DNA from: Podospora pseudocomata
Lineage: Eukaryota; Ascomycota; Sordariomycetes; Sordariales; Podosporaceae
NCBI RefSeq assembly: GCF_035222375.1
Contig: NW_026946363.1
Location: 3,906,001-3,970,000, forward strand
DNA length: 64,000 nt
Reading direction: 5' to 3'
This document shows positions 17,008-26,773 of the stretch, piece after piece (position 1 is the stretch's first letter; every line of letters starts with the position of its first letter). The notes under the pieces are model-generated. The model made no database searches. It was given only the letters and a program-made list of their open reading frames with translations, and was not told the origin of the DNA. A program made the translations under genes and the position numbers.

Positions 17008-18675
17008 AGGAGGCTATCGTGGGATTACTTATGACGAAGTATCGAGTTTCCGTGTCCGAGGGGTCTGGCAAGTTCGGTTCGGTTCGTTTCGGGCGACGTG
17101 AGAGCAAGACTTGATCCCCAGCGGTCCTGAACTGATCAATGCAGCTTGCACAGTCAAGTCCAGTGAAGGACGCGTGTTTGTTTCCAGCTGCCGAATGTCA
17201 TGGGCGCAATTTTACCTGAAGAGGCAGGCAGGATGGGGGTCGGGGGAGCTGACAGAGAGAGTGGGAAGGGGGTGCCTGTGCGCCTGGTAATCAACGTGTC
17301 CAACCATGCAGTCAGAGGGCGTCAAAAGTCACTCCGCTAAGAGATTGGGCCAAGGGGTACCTAAAATTTCCCAGCAGCCCAACCGAACCGTCAACCGACG
17401 AGCCGGGACAGCCCCTGTCAGACGGACGCGGCCAACAGCCTCGACAAGAGAACAAAGAAAGTCTACTGCGTATAAATAGCCTTGCTGAGTTTTACCCTGG
17501 AGTGCTTGTTGATGAACTGGAACTGAGGTTGTATGATGGCGATCACGATAGCCGAATAATGATGATGTGGCTGATTGGGACGAGCCAATTTGGAGAATGC
17601 GCTCTTCTGTTCGTTTGTTATTAGCACCCGGCTGTGGAATGCTCAGACGGAGATTTTGCGTTCTTAGAACCTCCGAAATGCCGCTTGCTGGAAGAATACT
17701 ACAATGCCAACGACTGCGCCCCAATTTGCACTCTCCTTCGGTGGAGATTCTGTTGTTGACGATATTGCAGCTATTCACTGTTGTTTGCAATCACCCGCCT
17801 GGTGGCATGTGTCCAATGCTGGGCCTCCAATGGCACTCCCCACGCCGACTCATGCCACAGCTGCATGACGGATGGTGCTCATCAGATGCCGCTAGCCACC
17901 CTGACAAGCACGACAAGTGACATCAGCGCCAGCCCAAGATGGTCTCGAATCTTGGGCGCGTGTGGCATCCCATCACGTGCTGTCCATCACTCATGTCTTG
18001 GTGCGACAGTCGCTCTGTTGAGCTTCGAGTTTCATTCTTGCTTGTCCTCGTCCTCTGTGAAAGTCCACAGACTTGGTGTCAGTCCTCAGCAGTGTAGAGT
18101 TGTAACCACCTGGGCAGGATGCAAATAACAACAGCCTTTTCGCAACACTTGCTGATTCTACCTTATCCATTGAACTTGTGGGTGTCGGTGTCCCTCAGTG
18201 CGCCGAAGAACTTCCTTCTACGGCTTCTAGTCCCCGTAGTGGGGGCCTGTCCCGCACCGTTCAGCCTTACGTGCAACGGAGCCAAGCATGGATGGCCCCA
18301 CATTGTCTCCGGATGTCGACCAACGGGATGTTGTCGCGAGGAATACGATGGACGTCTTCTCTGTGGTACATGAGGTGTAGTTAGGGTTGTTAAGGGCTCG
18401 CTGGCCATTCTGTGGACAAGCATCATGTACCTCGAGGCTGTAGAAAAATACAGGGATGAAGGCATAATGTCGGTGTTGGATAGGATTTCCCTCCTTACGC
18501 GTCGTTTTTCTCTTGGGGACTTTGGATCTACTTGGATTCACACCCCAGCATAGCATCGCCCGTTCGCGGTCGGAGGGGACGGATATAAATCAAGTTGACC
18601 TGACTGCCTCAAAGAAATCAACAACCCAGACTGTATGCTCCCATCTCTCATCTCAGATTCTGCAGCGCATTCGCC
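17008..18675. other. divergent intergenic region between EFR3 and the FAD oxidase
   Basis: About 1.7 kb between two divergent start codons. Only short overlapping frames without family character are present. The right end holds a TATA-like box, listed separately. I see no RNA gene or mobile element. Confidence 0.6.
18584..18590 (+). promoter_or_regulatory. TATA-like box of the FAD oxidase gene
   Basis: The sequence ggatataaatcaag contains TATAAAT about 90 bp before the start codon at 18676, the usual distance for a fungal core promoter with a short leader. This is a motif match only. Confidence 0.45.
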
Positions 18676-20903
18676 ATGATATTCTCCCGAGGCTGGCTTC
18701 CGGGCCTCACTGCTTGCCTTCTATCATGTTCCCCTTTATTGACTTCGGCCTCCAGCTCCCACAAACAACAGTGCAAGGCCATCCCCGGCACGCCAGTCTG
18801 GCCATCGCCAGCTTCTTGGAAGCGTCTCAATGAGTCACTCGCCGGACGACTGCTACAGCCTCCTCCTCCAGGAGCTGTCTGCCATCCCGGACAGCCGACC
18901 TACGACGCCGGAGAATGTCCCAACCTCCTTGCCGACTGGTCAAAACTCGACTACCACCATACCAACCCCGTCTCAACATACTGGAACAACTGGAGCAATG
19001 ATACCTGTCTTCCTTATCCGGGTTATCCATGCAGCGGTCAGGGATATCCTCTCTTCGTTGTCAACGCGACCACGGCCCGGCATGTCCAACTAGGCGTTCG
19101 GTTTGCAAAGAAACACAACATTCGTCTCGTGGTCAAGAACACAGGTCATGATTTTATCGGCCGCTCCAGTGCCCCTAATTCGCTTTCGATTTGGGTTCAT
19201 AGCCTGAAAGACTGGAAATACCATGGGGAAGGATTCCGTCCTAAGAGGTGCAAGACCACTCTCCCGGGGACATACCTGACAGCAGGCAGTGGCAGCCAAA
19301 TGTGGGATATCTACACCCGCCTTGACGAGATGAACCAAACCATTGTTGGCGGCGGTGGCAAAACAGTTGCCCTCGGTGGTTACCTCACCGGCGGTGGGCA
19401 CTCCTTACTCTCTCCCTACTACGGCATGGCAGCAGACCACGTTGTCGAAATCGAAGCCGTGACCCCATCAGGCGAAGTCATCACCGCCAACTCTTGCCAA
19501 AACCAAGACCTTTTCTGGGCCATCCTCGGCGTAAGCCCCCCTCCCCCCCTTAACCCACCTCAGCTGACCCATCCCCCCCCTCCAGGGCGGCGGCTCAACC
19601 TTTGCAATCCCTACCCTCTTCACCCTCAAAACCCACCCCACCCCCAGCCTCTCCCACCTCAACATCCTCATCATCACCCCCCTCCCCAACACCTCTTCCA
19701 TCATCTTCCCCCTCCAAGCCTATATAACCTCACAATTCCCCTCTTTATCCACCTCCGGCCTCTCAGGCTACGCCTTCCTCCTCCCCCCCTCCACCCCCTT
19801 CCCTCTCTTCCCCAACATCACCAACGGCATAGGTGGATTCTTCATGTCCTGCGTCGTCCTCCAATCCTCCCCCTCCTCCTTCCCCCAAGACATCCTCTCC
19901 CTCTGGGACCCCGTCCTATCCCACATCAACACCACCTTCCCCCTCTCCGCCAACAACTTCACCATCCTCACAATCCCCACCTCCTACCCTTCCTTCCTCG
20001 CCTACTTCGCCGCCCACCACGACACAACCCCCGCCGGCACAAACATCCTCCCCGGCGGCCGCCTCCTCGACGCGCCCGCCCTAACGCGCAACCTAACCGC
20101 CCTCTCGGAAACATACTCCTCCCTTTCCCGAGGCCCCCAGCCGGCGAGCAGCATCATCGCCGCACATTTGGTCTCCGGACCAGGCGTGCACACCCACCCG
20201 AACCGGTTCAAAACCAGCCTTCTCCCCTCCTGGAGGACGAGCTATCTCCACGTTGGTGCGTTTTCCTTCCATCTCAGCAATTATCGGTGGCATTGCGCTG
20301 ACAGGGGTAGTCTTTGGCGAGTCCTTCCCCCCCCTCAACGAAACCGCAAAATCCGAGGCCTACGCACGAGTGCTGGGAAAAGACGAAATCATCAAACAGC
20401 TCGCCCCGGATACGGGCGCGTACATGAACGAGGTTCGTCATCATAATCTTCTTCTACATATTCGACTCCCCCACCCAACCATTAGATCAGCTTTTACTTT
20501 CGGAGTGAGGGGATGGTGCGTTTAAAAAAATTAAAAAAAAGAATAAGGAAGAAAAAAAAAAGGGGTCACTTGTTGCCGAGCAAAAAAAAACATACTTCAG
20601 GGGGCTTGTTCTTGGCATTCAGGGGTAATCAACACAACCAAAACACACTGACACCAAAAAAAAAAAAAAACAGGCAAGCCCAATCGAAGAAAAAGGCTGG
20701 CAGCAAAAACTCTGGGGAGAAAACTACGACCGACTGTAAGGATTTTTTTAATAATCCCTCCCCAAAATGCCCACAAATACTGACACAACATACCTAGCAA
20801 ACGCATCAAGCGCACCGTCGACCCCACCGACGTCTTCTGGTGCACCCCCTGCGTAGGCAACGAGCGCTGGAAACAAGTTGGAGACCGTCTCTGCCGCGTT
20901 TAA
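18676..20903 (+). CDS. secreted FAD-linked oxidoreductase (BBE/VAO family)
   Basis: Five exons: 18676-19530, 19586-20255, 20305-20432, 20674-20735, 20798-20903, giving 606 residues with every join in frame. An N-terminal signal peptide (MIFSRGWLPGLTACLLSCSP) suggests secretion, and NxS/T sites are frequent. The FAD-binding PCMH domain includes KNTGHDFIGRS, where His158 is the expected covalent flavin attachment site, and GGYLTGGGHS near residue 234. There is no cysteine at the usual second attachment site, so one covalent bond is expected. Exons 4 and 5 are short but restore the BBE C-terminal signature: GWQQKLWGENYDRLKRIKRT, then VDPTDVFWCTPCVG. Introns are 55, 49, 241 and 62 bp. The third is unusually long and A-rich. 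The substrate cannot be told: the family oxidises sugars, alkaloids and secondary metabolites. No biosynthetic core gene lies nearby. Confidence 0.85.
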
Positions 20904-21228
20904 CGATAGTCACATACCTACTTCTCATGTCTCAAGACGCGTGAAGTGCCCTTGGTAATGGTTATGATACAATTCCAACCGTATAATCTCTCTATCAGCC
21001 TACTGTGTTGTGGTAATAATCCCCCTTCACCAATAGAAAAATCCCAACTCTACCTACACAGCCAGTTTCAATGTATCACTAGACGCGCTGTTTCCTCCCG
21101 TAATATACTCGACCAAAATGGCCGTGGTCTCAGTCATTGATCCGTCCCTGTCCCACTCCCGCCGACAGCCTTCAGAAGCTGCTAAACAATACGTGATTAA
21201 CCCTCTCCAATCGTTCATGCACCCCTCT
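20904..21228. other. convergent intergenic region
   Basis: 325 bp between the stop codons of the FAD oxidase (+) and the serine-rich gene (-). No feature beyond AT-rich 3' flanks is seen. Confidence 0.6.
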
Positions 21229-24200
21229 TCATATGAATGCCCGAGTCCCGGCACTACTTGGCGTCCCTTCTCTCAACTTCCCACTCGGGCGGTGACTAAG
21301 CCCTCGTCCATTACACCCCGACACAGGCCCAAACTGCTTCTGTACTGCTGCTGTCAAGCCCGGGCTCGAACTAATCGATGGCGCAGTCGTTGACCTTCCC
21401 GTGCCGGGCCGTGAAATCTTCAACGGAGAAGGCCGCAATGCACTCCGAGCAGGGATGGGGGGTGGCCCACCGGGGCTGTCATTTTCCTGAAGCGTCTTAC
21501 CCATGGCTGACGGTGGTGTAGTTCGCTTGACAGACCTCTGAGTAGGAAACAGTTTCAAAATGTTTGGCTCCACAGGCGCAAGTGGCGTCGTAGGAAGCGT
21601 TGGCTTCCGCGTAGGAAGCTCAAAATAGTCGGCGTCGTCATCATTGTAAAGTTGGGCGGCCTCCCGAATATGCCCCCGAGAAAAGTTCTTGGGCATGGTT
21701 GGCAAGGCAAACTCAACCTCTGCAGGCTTGATAGGGGTGGGCGACGATTCGAGTTTGGCTATGTTGGCTGATAACCACGTCTTCCAGTCCACCGAGCTGA
21801 CCGATGAGCTCTCTCGATAGCCGGCGGGTTGGTACGTGACTGGGGGCTGTGGTAGATGACCACCCACAACCTTTGAATCTTGATCGCTTGAGCTGCCACC
21901 CAATGTCGCATGGGCCGGGACTGTTTCCGCCTCGTCTGTTGAGTATATGCTCTCCGTATAATCCTCATCCTTCTCGGAACCCGAGTCGGTTCCCGATCGT
22001 CGGCCCTTCCCCTGTGGAGCACGTATCTGCGTGCAGTCGTCTGACTCCAGACTGTTAGAGATGTAGACAGGAATTGGTCGATTCCAAGCCCTCTGATCTT
22101 CCTGCATCGTCCGCTGAAGAGCTTGGCGATAAGGACTGCCTGTTCTGAATAAATGAGAGTTGGGGCTTCCCAAAGGCCCTGAATCTCCCTTGGAACCACT
22201 TCTCTCTGCTGTGGAGTCCTCATGATATGTTGTCGGTGCAAACAATGGCAATCCGTCTTTTCCCGATGGCTCAGGAATTCCCGTCACAGACCCATCGCTG
22301 TCTGTGGAACCAAGGATTGATCTCCCAACGTGGAAGGCGGCGCAGATTCCCATGGCTTCTCTCCTAGCTTTGTCGACATACCCACGGTGAGAGCCGGCGA
22401 TTCCTTGGATACCAAGCCTCTGTCTGTCGCCAGGATTGGTTTTCCGTGAGACACGGGTGGGAGTGTCAGGTAAATCATCCGGGGTGTTTGTGCTCTCCTT
22501 GTTTCCCCCAAGCTGTGATACTACTGGTGTTGACTCTGGATCCATGACGGGAATAACTGGTGCAGTCTCCCGAAAATCCCAAGCTGCCCTAGGTTGCTGT
22601 TCGACTGCTTGTGTGACTTGCTCATTGAGAATTTTCATTCGTTTCACCAAAGCTGAGTAGACGCGTTGGCTGTCGACAGTCACCGTGTCAGGTATGGCAC
22701 TGATAGTGCTGCCGTTTGTCGGCTGTTCGAATAGGCGAGCATCCAACGCCTTTCTTCTGACAGAAGAGGAAGGGGCGTGCATGCCATTCTCCTTGATAAC
22801 GGAAAGGCGCTGCCTCTCCCACTCCCTCCACTGCTGCTGTTGTTGACTTGTCAGTGTACTGGGGCCAGAGTGTACCCAGCTTGTCAAAGCAGACTCTTCC
22901 GAGACCTGGCGGTCTCTCTGACTTTCGCTCCTGAGACTTTCCAGGCTGCCCTTGTTGGAGTGATGAAGATTCGGCGGTACATTTTGGAGGGAAGGAATCT
23001 TGGACGGGACGTTGTGAATCGGTCTCCAGTCATAGTCGTTCTGGACATCATCTTCAGTGTTCAACGTATGGGTTATAGCGTTTCCGAAGCTCTCAATCAC
23101 GTGTGTCTTTTGGGCTTCGATGTGCTGGCTCGGAATAGACGGCGGTTCTTCCTCGGACCTGGATAGACTGAAGAAACTCTTGAGCTTGGTCCTGAAAGAT
23201 TTGGAAACCTTCCTAGCTTTGTGTTTGAGGCCGTCTGGCTTCTCGACCAGAGCAGGCGGCGCCTTCTCTGGTGGCGGTGACTCTGAGCTGCTGCTGCGAA
23301 GCGACTTGCGCATCCCTGATCCGCCCCTTCGACTCCTTGACCCAAACAGTACTGGCGACTTGGGACCGGGAGGGTTATTGTTGCCATGCTCAGCTGCCTC
23401 AGACAACTCATCCTCTACATCAGAAGCTTCCATCACACATGCAACCCTTGTGCTGTTATCACGACGGCTGCTAGACCCGGACCGAAGAAGGTGCCGATTT
23501 CGAAGAAAGCTCATTGACTTTGGGGCTCGCAGCTGTGGAACGGACATTTCTACCTTTGGTTGCTTCGGCTCGGAGTGAAAGAGTCGGCGGGTTTGTGACC
23601 CGGGCAACGGCCGCGAGTTGAGAGACTTCCCATTCATGACTGGTGTGGGAGTGTCTTGATCCCGTCTGATACTTTGAGTCTCGGAGCTAAACATCGATCT
23701 AGACCTGCGGAGACGGCGGTATGATGATGGAGCCGAGGCTCTGTCGTCTTCAGGGGTATAGCTTTCCTCCTCGGCTGCCATGACGTTCAGGTAGTCGGCT
23801 GCCATCACGGTCACGGGAACTGGAGGTGGTGCCCTGCGTGGTTGGTGAGATGACTGGCTCGGCAGTTGAATGTCGTTTTTGATAATGTAGCTTTGGACGC
23901 TGTGGCCGCCACAATCATCGTGCATAGCAATGAAGTCTGACTTGTGGTCTCTCAAGGTGGTTCCAGCCTCGGCCCCGAGTGCGCCTGCCGATTTCTTCCC
24001 TTGCACAGAACATGGGCCCACGAAACGCACACTCTGCTGACGGCGAAGGCCTTGTTCGCCCTCACGGTTGAGTTGAGAGGAGCCAATGTCATCCTGGCCC
24101 TGGCTGTTGCGTTTGGATCCCTGGCGGGTGGGTAGTGATTCGGGGGTCGGGGGAAAGAGGGACATCTCTGCGTTCGCTCGGTTTTGTGCCCGGGTGTAGG

Positions 24201-24336
24201 CTTGACAGGCAGCGATCTGGGCGTCCCGCTGGGCCAATGCAGGATCAATGTGTTCTAGCTGGACCCCACGTGTCGAAGAGGTAGACTTGCGGCGTTTGAG
24301 ATCCGAGCTGGACTTGAGGCTGCGTCGACGCAGCAT
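21229..24336 (-). CDS. large serine-rich protein of unknown function
   Basis: A single open frame of 1035 residues, rich in Ser, Pro, Arg and Gln and probably disordered for most of its length. The N-terminus is strongly basic (MLRRRSLKSSSDLKRRKSTS). It is followed by a short conserved-looking helix, LEHIDPALAQRDAQIAACQA, whose alternating Ala/Arg pattern is seen in other serine-rich proteins of filamentous ascomycetes. A basic helix KHKARKVSKSFRTKLKSFFS lies near residues 375-400, and a Trp-containing segment SSVDWKTWLSANIAKLES near residue 855. Many SP and TP sites suggest kinase regulation. There is no transmembrane segment or enzyme motif. It is probably a cytoskeletal or polarity-associated scaffold, but this is a guess from composition only. 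The antisense frames inside it are shadows. Confidence 0.75.
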   Translation of the reverse strand: MLRRRSLKSSSDLKRRKSTSSTRGVQLEHIDPALAQRDAQIAACQAYTRAQNRANAEMSLFPPTPESLPTRQGSKRNSQGQDDIGSSQLNREGEQGLRRQQSVRFVGPCSVQGKKSAGALGAEAGTTLRDHKSDFIAMHDDCGGHSVQSYIIKNDIQLPSQSSHQPRRAPPPVPVTVMAADYLNVMAAEEESYTPEDDRASAPSSYRRLRRSRSMFSSETQSIRRDQDTPTPVMNGKSLNSRPLPGSQTRRLFHSEPKQPKVEMSVPQLRAPKSMSFLRNRHLLRSGSSSRRDNSTRVACVMEASDVEDELSEAAEHGNNNPPGPKSPVLFGSRSRRGGSGMRKSLRSSSSESPPPEKAPPALVEKPDGLKHKARKVSKSFRTKLKSFFSLSRSEEEPPSIPSQHIEAQKTHVIESFGNAITHTLNTEDDVQNDYDWRPIHNVPSKIPSLQNVPPNLHHSNKGSLESLRSESQRDRQVSEESALTSWVHSGPSTLTSQQQQQWREWERQRLSVIKENGMHAPSSSVRRKALDARLFEQPTNGSTISAIPDTVTVDSQRVYSALVKRMKILNEQVTQAVEQQPRAAWDFRETAPVIPVMDPESTPVVSQLGGNKESTNTPDDLPDTPTRVSRKTNPGDRQRLGIQGIAGSHRGYVDKARREAMGICAAFHVGRSILGSTDSDGSVTGIPEPSGKDGLPLFAPTTYHEDSTAERSGSKGDSGPLGSPNSHLFRTGSPYRQALQRTMQEDQRAWNRPIPVYISNSLESDDCTQIRAPQGKGRRSGTDSGSEKDEDYTESIYSTDEAETVPAHATLGGSSSDQDSKVVGGHLPQPPVTYQPAGYRESSSVSSVDWKTWLSANIAKLESSPTPIKPAEVEFALPTMPKNFSRGHIREAAQLYNDDDADYFELPTRKPTLPTTPLAPVEPNILKLFPTQRSVKRTTPPSAMGKTLQENDSPGGPPPIPARSALRPSPLKISRPGTGRSTTAPSISSSPGLTAAVQKQFGPVSGCNGRGLSHRPSGKLREGTPSSAGTRAFI

Positions 24337-25117
24337 CGGAGATGCTGGTGACCTGCCGTCCCGTGAAGGCGAGGAAGAGAGTGAAGATGGAAGAAGAATG
24401 GTTGAACAAGACTAAAACTGTGCAATGAATCCTATATCTATCTGGCGGAAGATGAGATACTTGAGCGACTGTGGCTTCATACGAACAAGCTGTAGATGGG
24501 CAACAAGTCTTCGTACGAGGTTGCGTTGTGCTATGGTGGGAGAAAGGGAACAGACGAGACAACAGGCAGCCGACAACCACAGAAACAACGATGTCGTCGA
24601 CGGGCACCTGCAGTCGGAACTCATTCCTGAGAATGGTACTTTCCTGTTCGGCTGTTTCCTTAATGGCCGGGAAGGTGCACCATGAGAACAGGGACCTATG
24701 TACCTGCCTCAAGGTTGGTGTCAGTGGATCCCACATCTCTCCAAGGGAAGGCGGGAACAGAGACAAATAAGAAATAGGAAGGAAAGTGTCACCAAGAAGG
24801 GGCAGATGCAGATGAGACGAAACACCATAATTATCTGAATAAACGCTCAAGAATTGCAATCTCATAACGGGTGAGCATGATTACTACTCCTCAAATGCGA
24901 ATCATCCCGACTTATCAATGCGGTCCTATGTGTCGTGTACAGTACATGATAAACTCCCGACGGCCGCAAAATGCTCGCCCATACCCTATACCAGAAAACC
25001 ATCCCCCATCCCATGAACCATTGCAACCCAGAAACAGAAACAAATAAATGATACGGAAACAGCTGTTCGCTACGACGCTGGCAGCAGATAAACAGACAAG
25101 ATCGCCCTCGTCAATAC
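24337..25117. other. intergenic region upstream of the serine-rich gene
   Basis: About 780 bp that hold the promoter and leader of the serine-rich gene on the minus strand and the 3' flank of the protease gene. An open minus-strand frame crosses it but has no family character. Nothing else is recognised. Confidence 0.55.
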
Positions 25118-26773
25118 TTAAGCGAGCTCCTCAAGGAACTCTTTGAGCTCCTCATCCACCATCTCGTGGATCTTCTTGGAGAACTTGCGGGCCTTCTCGG
25201 AGAGGGAAGAGACACCCTTCACGACCTGGCCCGAGATGACATCGTACTCGTTCTCGATAAGCTCCTCAAGCTTGGAGACATCAAAGTCAGCCTTGGTGCC
25301 CTTGGTCTTCTTGACCTTGTAGCCGCCAGCCTCGACGATGGCAGTGTAGTTGTTGCAACCAGCACCGTTCCAGGCGAGGAGGTTGGGGGTGCCCTTGGGC
25401 ATGTCGGTGAGGGCATCCTCAGTGGCGATCTTGAGAAGGTTGTCCTTGAGCTTCTCGGGGGTGATGGGAGCAAGAGAGAACTCAGAGTCTGTGGCGGGCT
25501 GGAGAGAAAGGTAGTAGGCCAAGAGACCAGCGATATGGGGAGAGGCCATGGAAGTGCCGGAGATGGTGTTGGTGGCGTACTTGCTGCCGATCCAGGTGGA
25601 AAGAATGCTGAGACCGGGGGCGAAGATATCAGTGCACTTGCCGTAGTTGGAGAAGTAGGCACGGCTGTCATCAATGCCAGAGGCACCGACCGTGACGGCC
25701 TTGGCAGCAGCAGCTGGCGAGTAGTTGCAGGCATCAGCGTTGTCATTGCCGGCAGCGACGGCGAAGTGAATGCCGACAGAGACGGCGGCGTTCACAGTGT
25801 CATCGAGAGTCTTGGTCTTGCCACCACCAAGAGACATGTTGGCGACGGAGCCCTTGAAGCCCTTGCGCTTGCCATCCTTGGCCTCCTTGACAGCCTGGAT
25901 GTGAGACTTGGCAGCCCACTCCACACCGGCGACGACATCAGACATGGTGCCGGAGCCGTTAGAGCGAAGGACCTTGACGGCATAGACGTTGGCCTTCTTG
26001 GCGACACCATACTTCTTGCCGGCGATAGTGCCGGAGCAGTGAGTGCCGTGGCCATTGCCATCGACATCGGCATCGCCGGAGGGGATGGTCTTACCCCACT
26101 TGGCACGGCCATCGAAATCGACGTGGTCGACGTTGGTGCCAGTGTCAATAACGTAGGCATCAACACCCTCACCACCCTCAGCGGCGTACAAGTACTTGTT
26201 GAAGGTGGAGAAGCCCAGAGTATCACGGTGAGAGATACGAGCCAGACCCCAAGGGGCGGCCTTCTCAATCTCGCTGTCGCACTTGGCATCCTCAATCACA
26301 CGCATGGTGTGGACAATGCTGTCACGCTCGATGTACTCGACCTGTTTGCGAATCTGTTAGTGATTGTCGAGAGGAAATTGGAGCATGGGGGGAAAGCTTA
26401 CATCAGGGTGCCTCCGGACCTTCTCGATGGTCTCCTCATCGAAGTGGCCAGCATAACCAAGGAACTCGGAGCCGACCTTGTAGGTGTGCTTCAGGCCGTG
26501 GAAGACATCGTCAACCAGAGGGAACTGACCACGCTTCTTGAGGTCTATCCGCTCGTTCTCACGAGTGGTGTGGAGCTCCTGGATCCAAGTGTGGTGATCC
26601 GACACCTTCTCCTCAGTTACGTGCTTCTTGAACTTGACAATGTAGGCATTTGGGATGACCTCGGCGTTGGCAGAGGAAAGAATGGGCGCAGCCTCGCCAT
26701 GGATGGTTTCAATCGAAGCACTTGGCGCCGCGGCAGCAGCGGCCGCGAGTGAGAGAATGGCGTAGCCCTTCAT
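25118..26773 (-). CDS. PRB1: vacuolar subtilisin-like serine protease (proteinase B / cerevisin type)
   Basis: Two exons, 26773-26402 and 26341-25118, give 531 residues. The family matures in the vacuole by autoproteolysis and degrades proteins delivered by autophagy. The order is a signal peptide (MKGYAILSLAAAAAAAPSAS), an I9 propeptide (PNAYIVKFKKHVTEEKVSDH to RRHPDVEYIERDS), then an S8 domain. The catalytic triad is complete: Asp190 in YVIDTG, His222 in GNGHGTHCSG and Ser388 in SGTSMASPH, with the oxyanion Asn323 in AAGND. A C-terminal helical extension of about 80 residues (KLEELIENEYD to DEELKEFLEELA) is usual for vacuolar members and absent from secreted proteinase K. The intron (26342-26401, 60 bp, donor gtaagc) splits the propeptide and restores HPDVEYIE. 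The Met opening the signal peptide was chosen over an upstream in-frame ATG at 26800. Codon bias is strong, suggesting high expression. Confidence 0.93.

Noticed and set aside
25166-26752. 528-codon antisense frame over the protease
   Set aside because: It is a mirror of strongly biased codons. The sense strand has the complete catalytic triad and a canonical intron that this frame ignores.
18676-26773. possible secondary-metabolite cluster around the FAD oxidase
   Set aside because: The neighbours are a serine-rich protein and a vacuolar protease; there is no synthase, P450, transporter or pathway regulator nearby.
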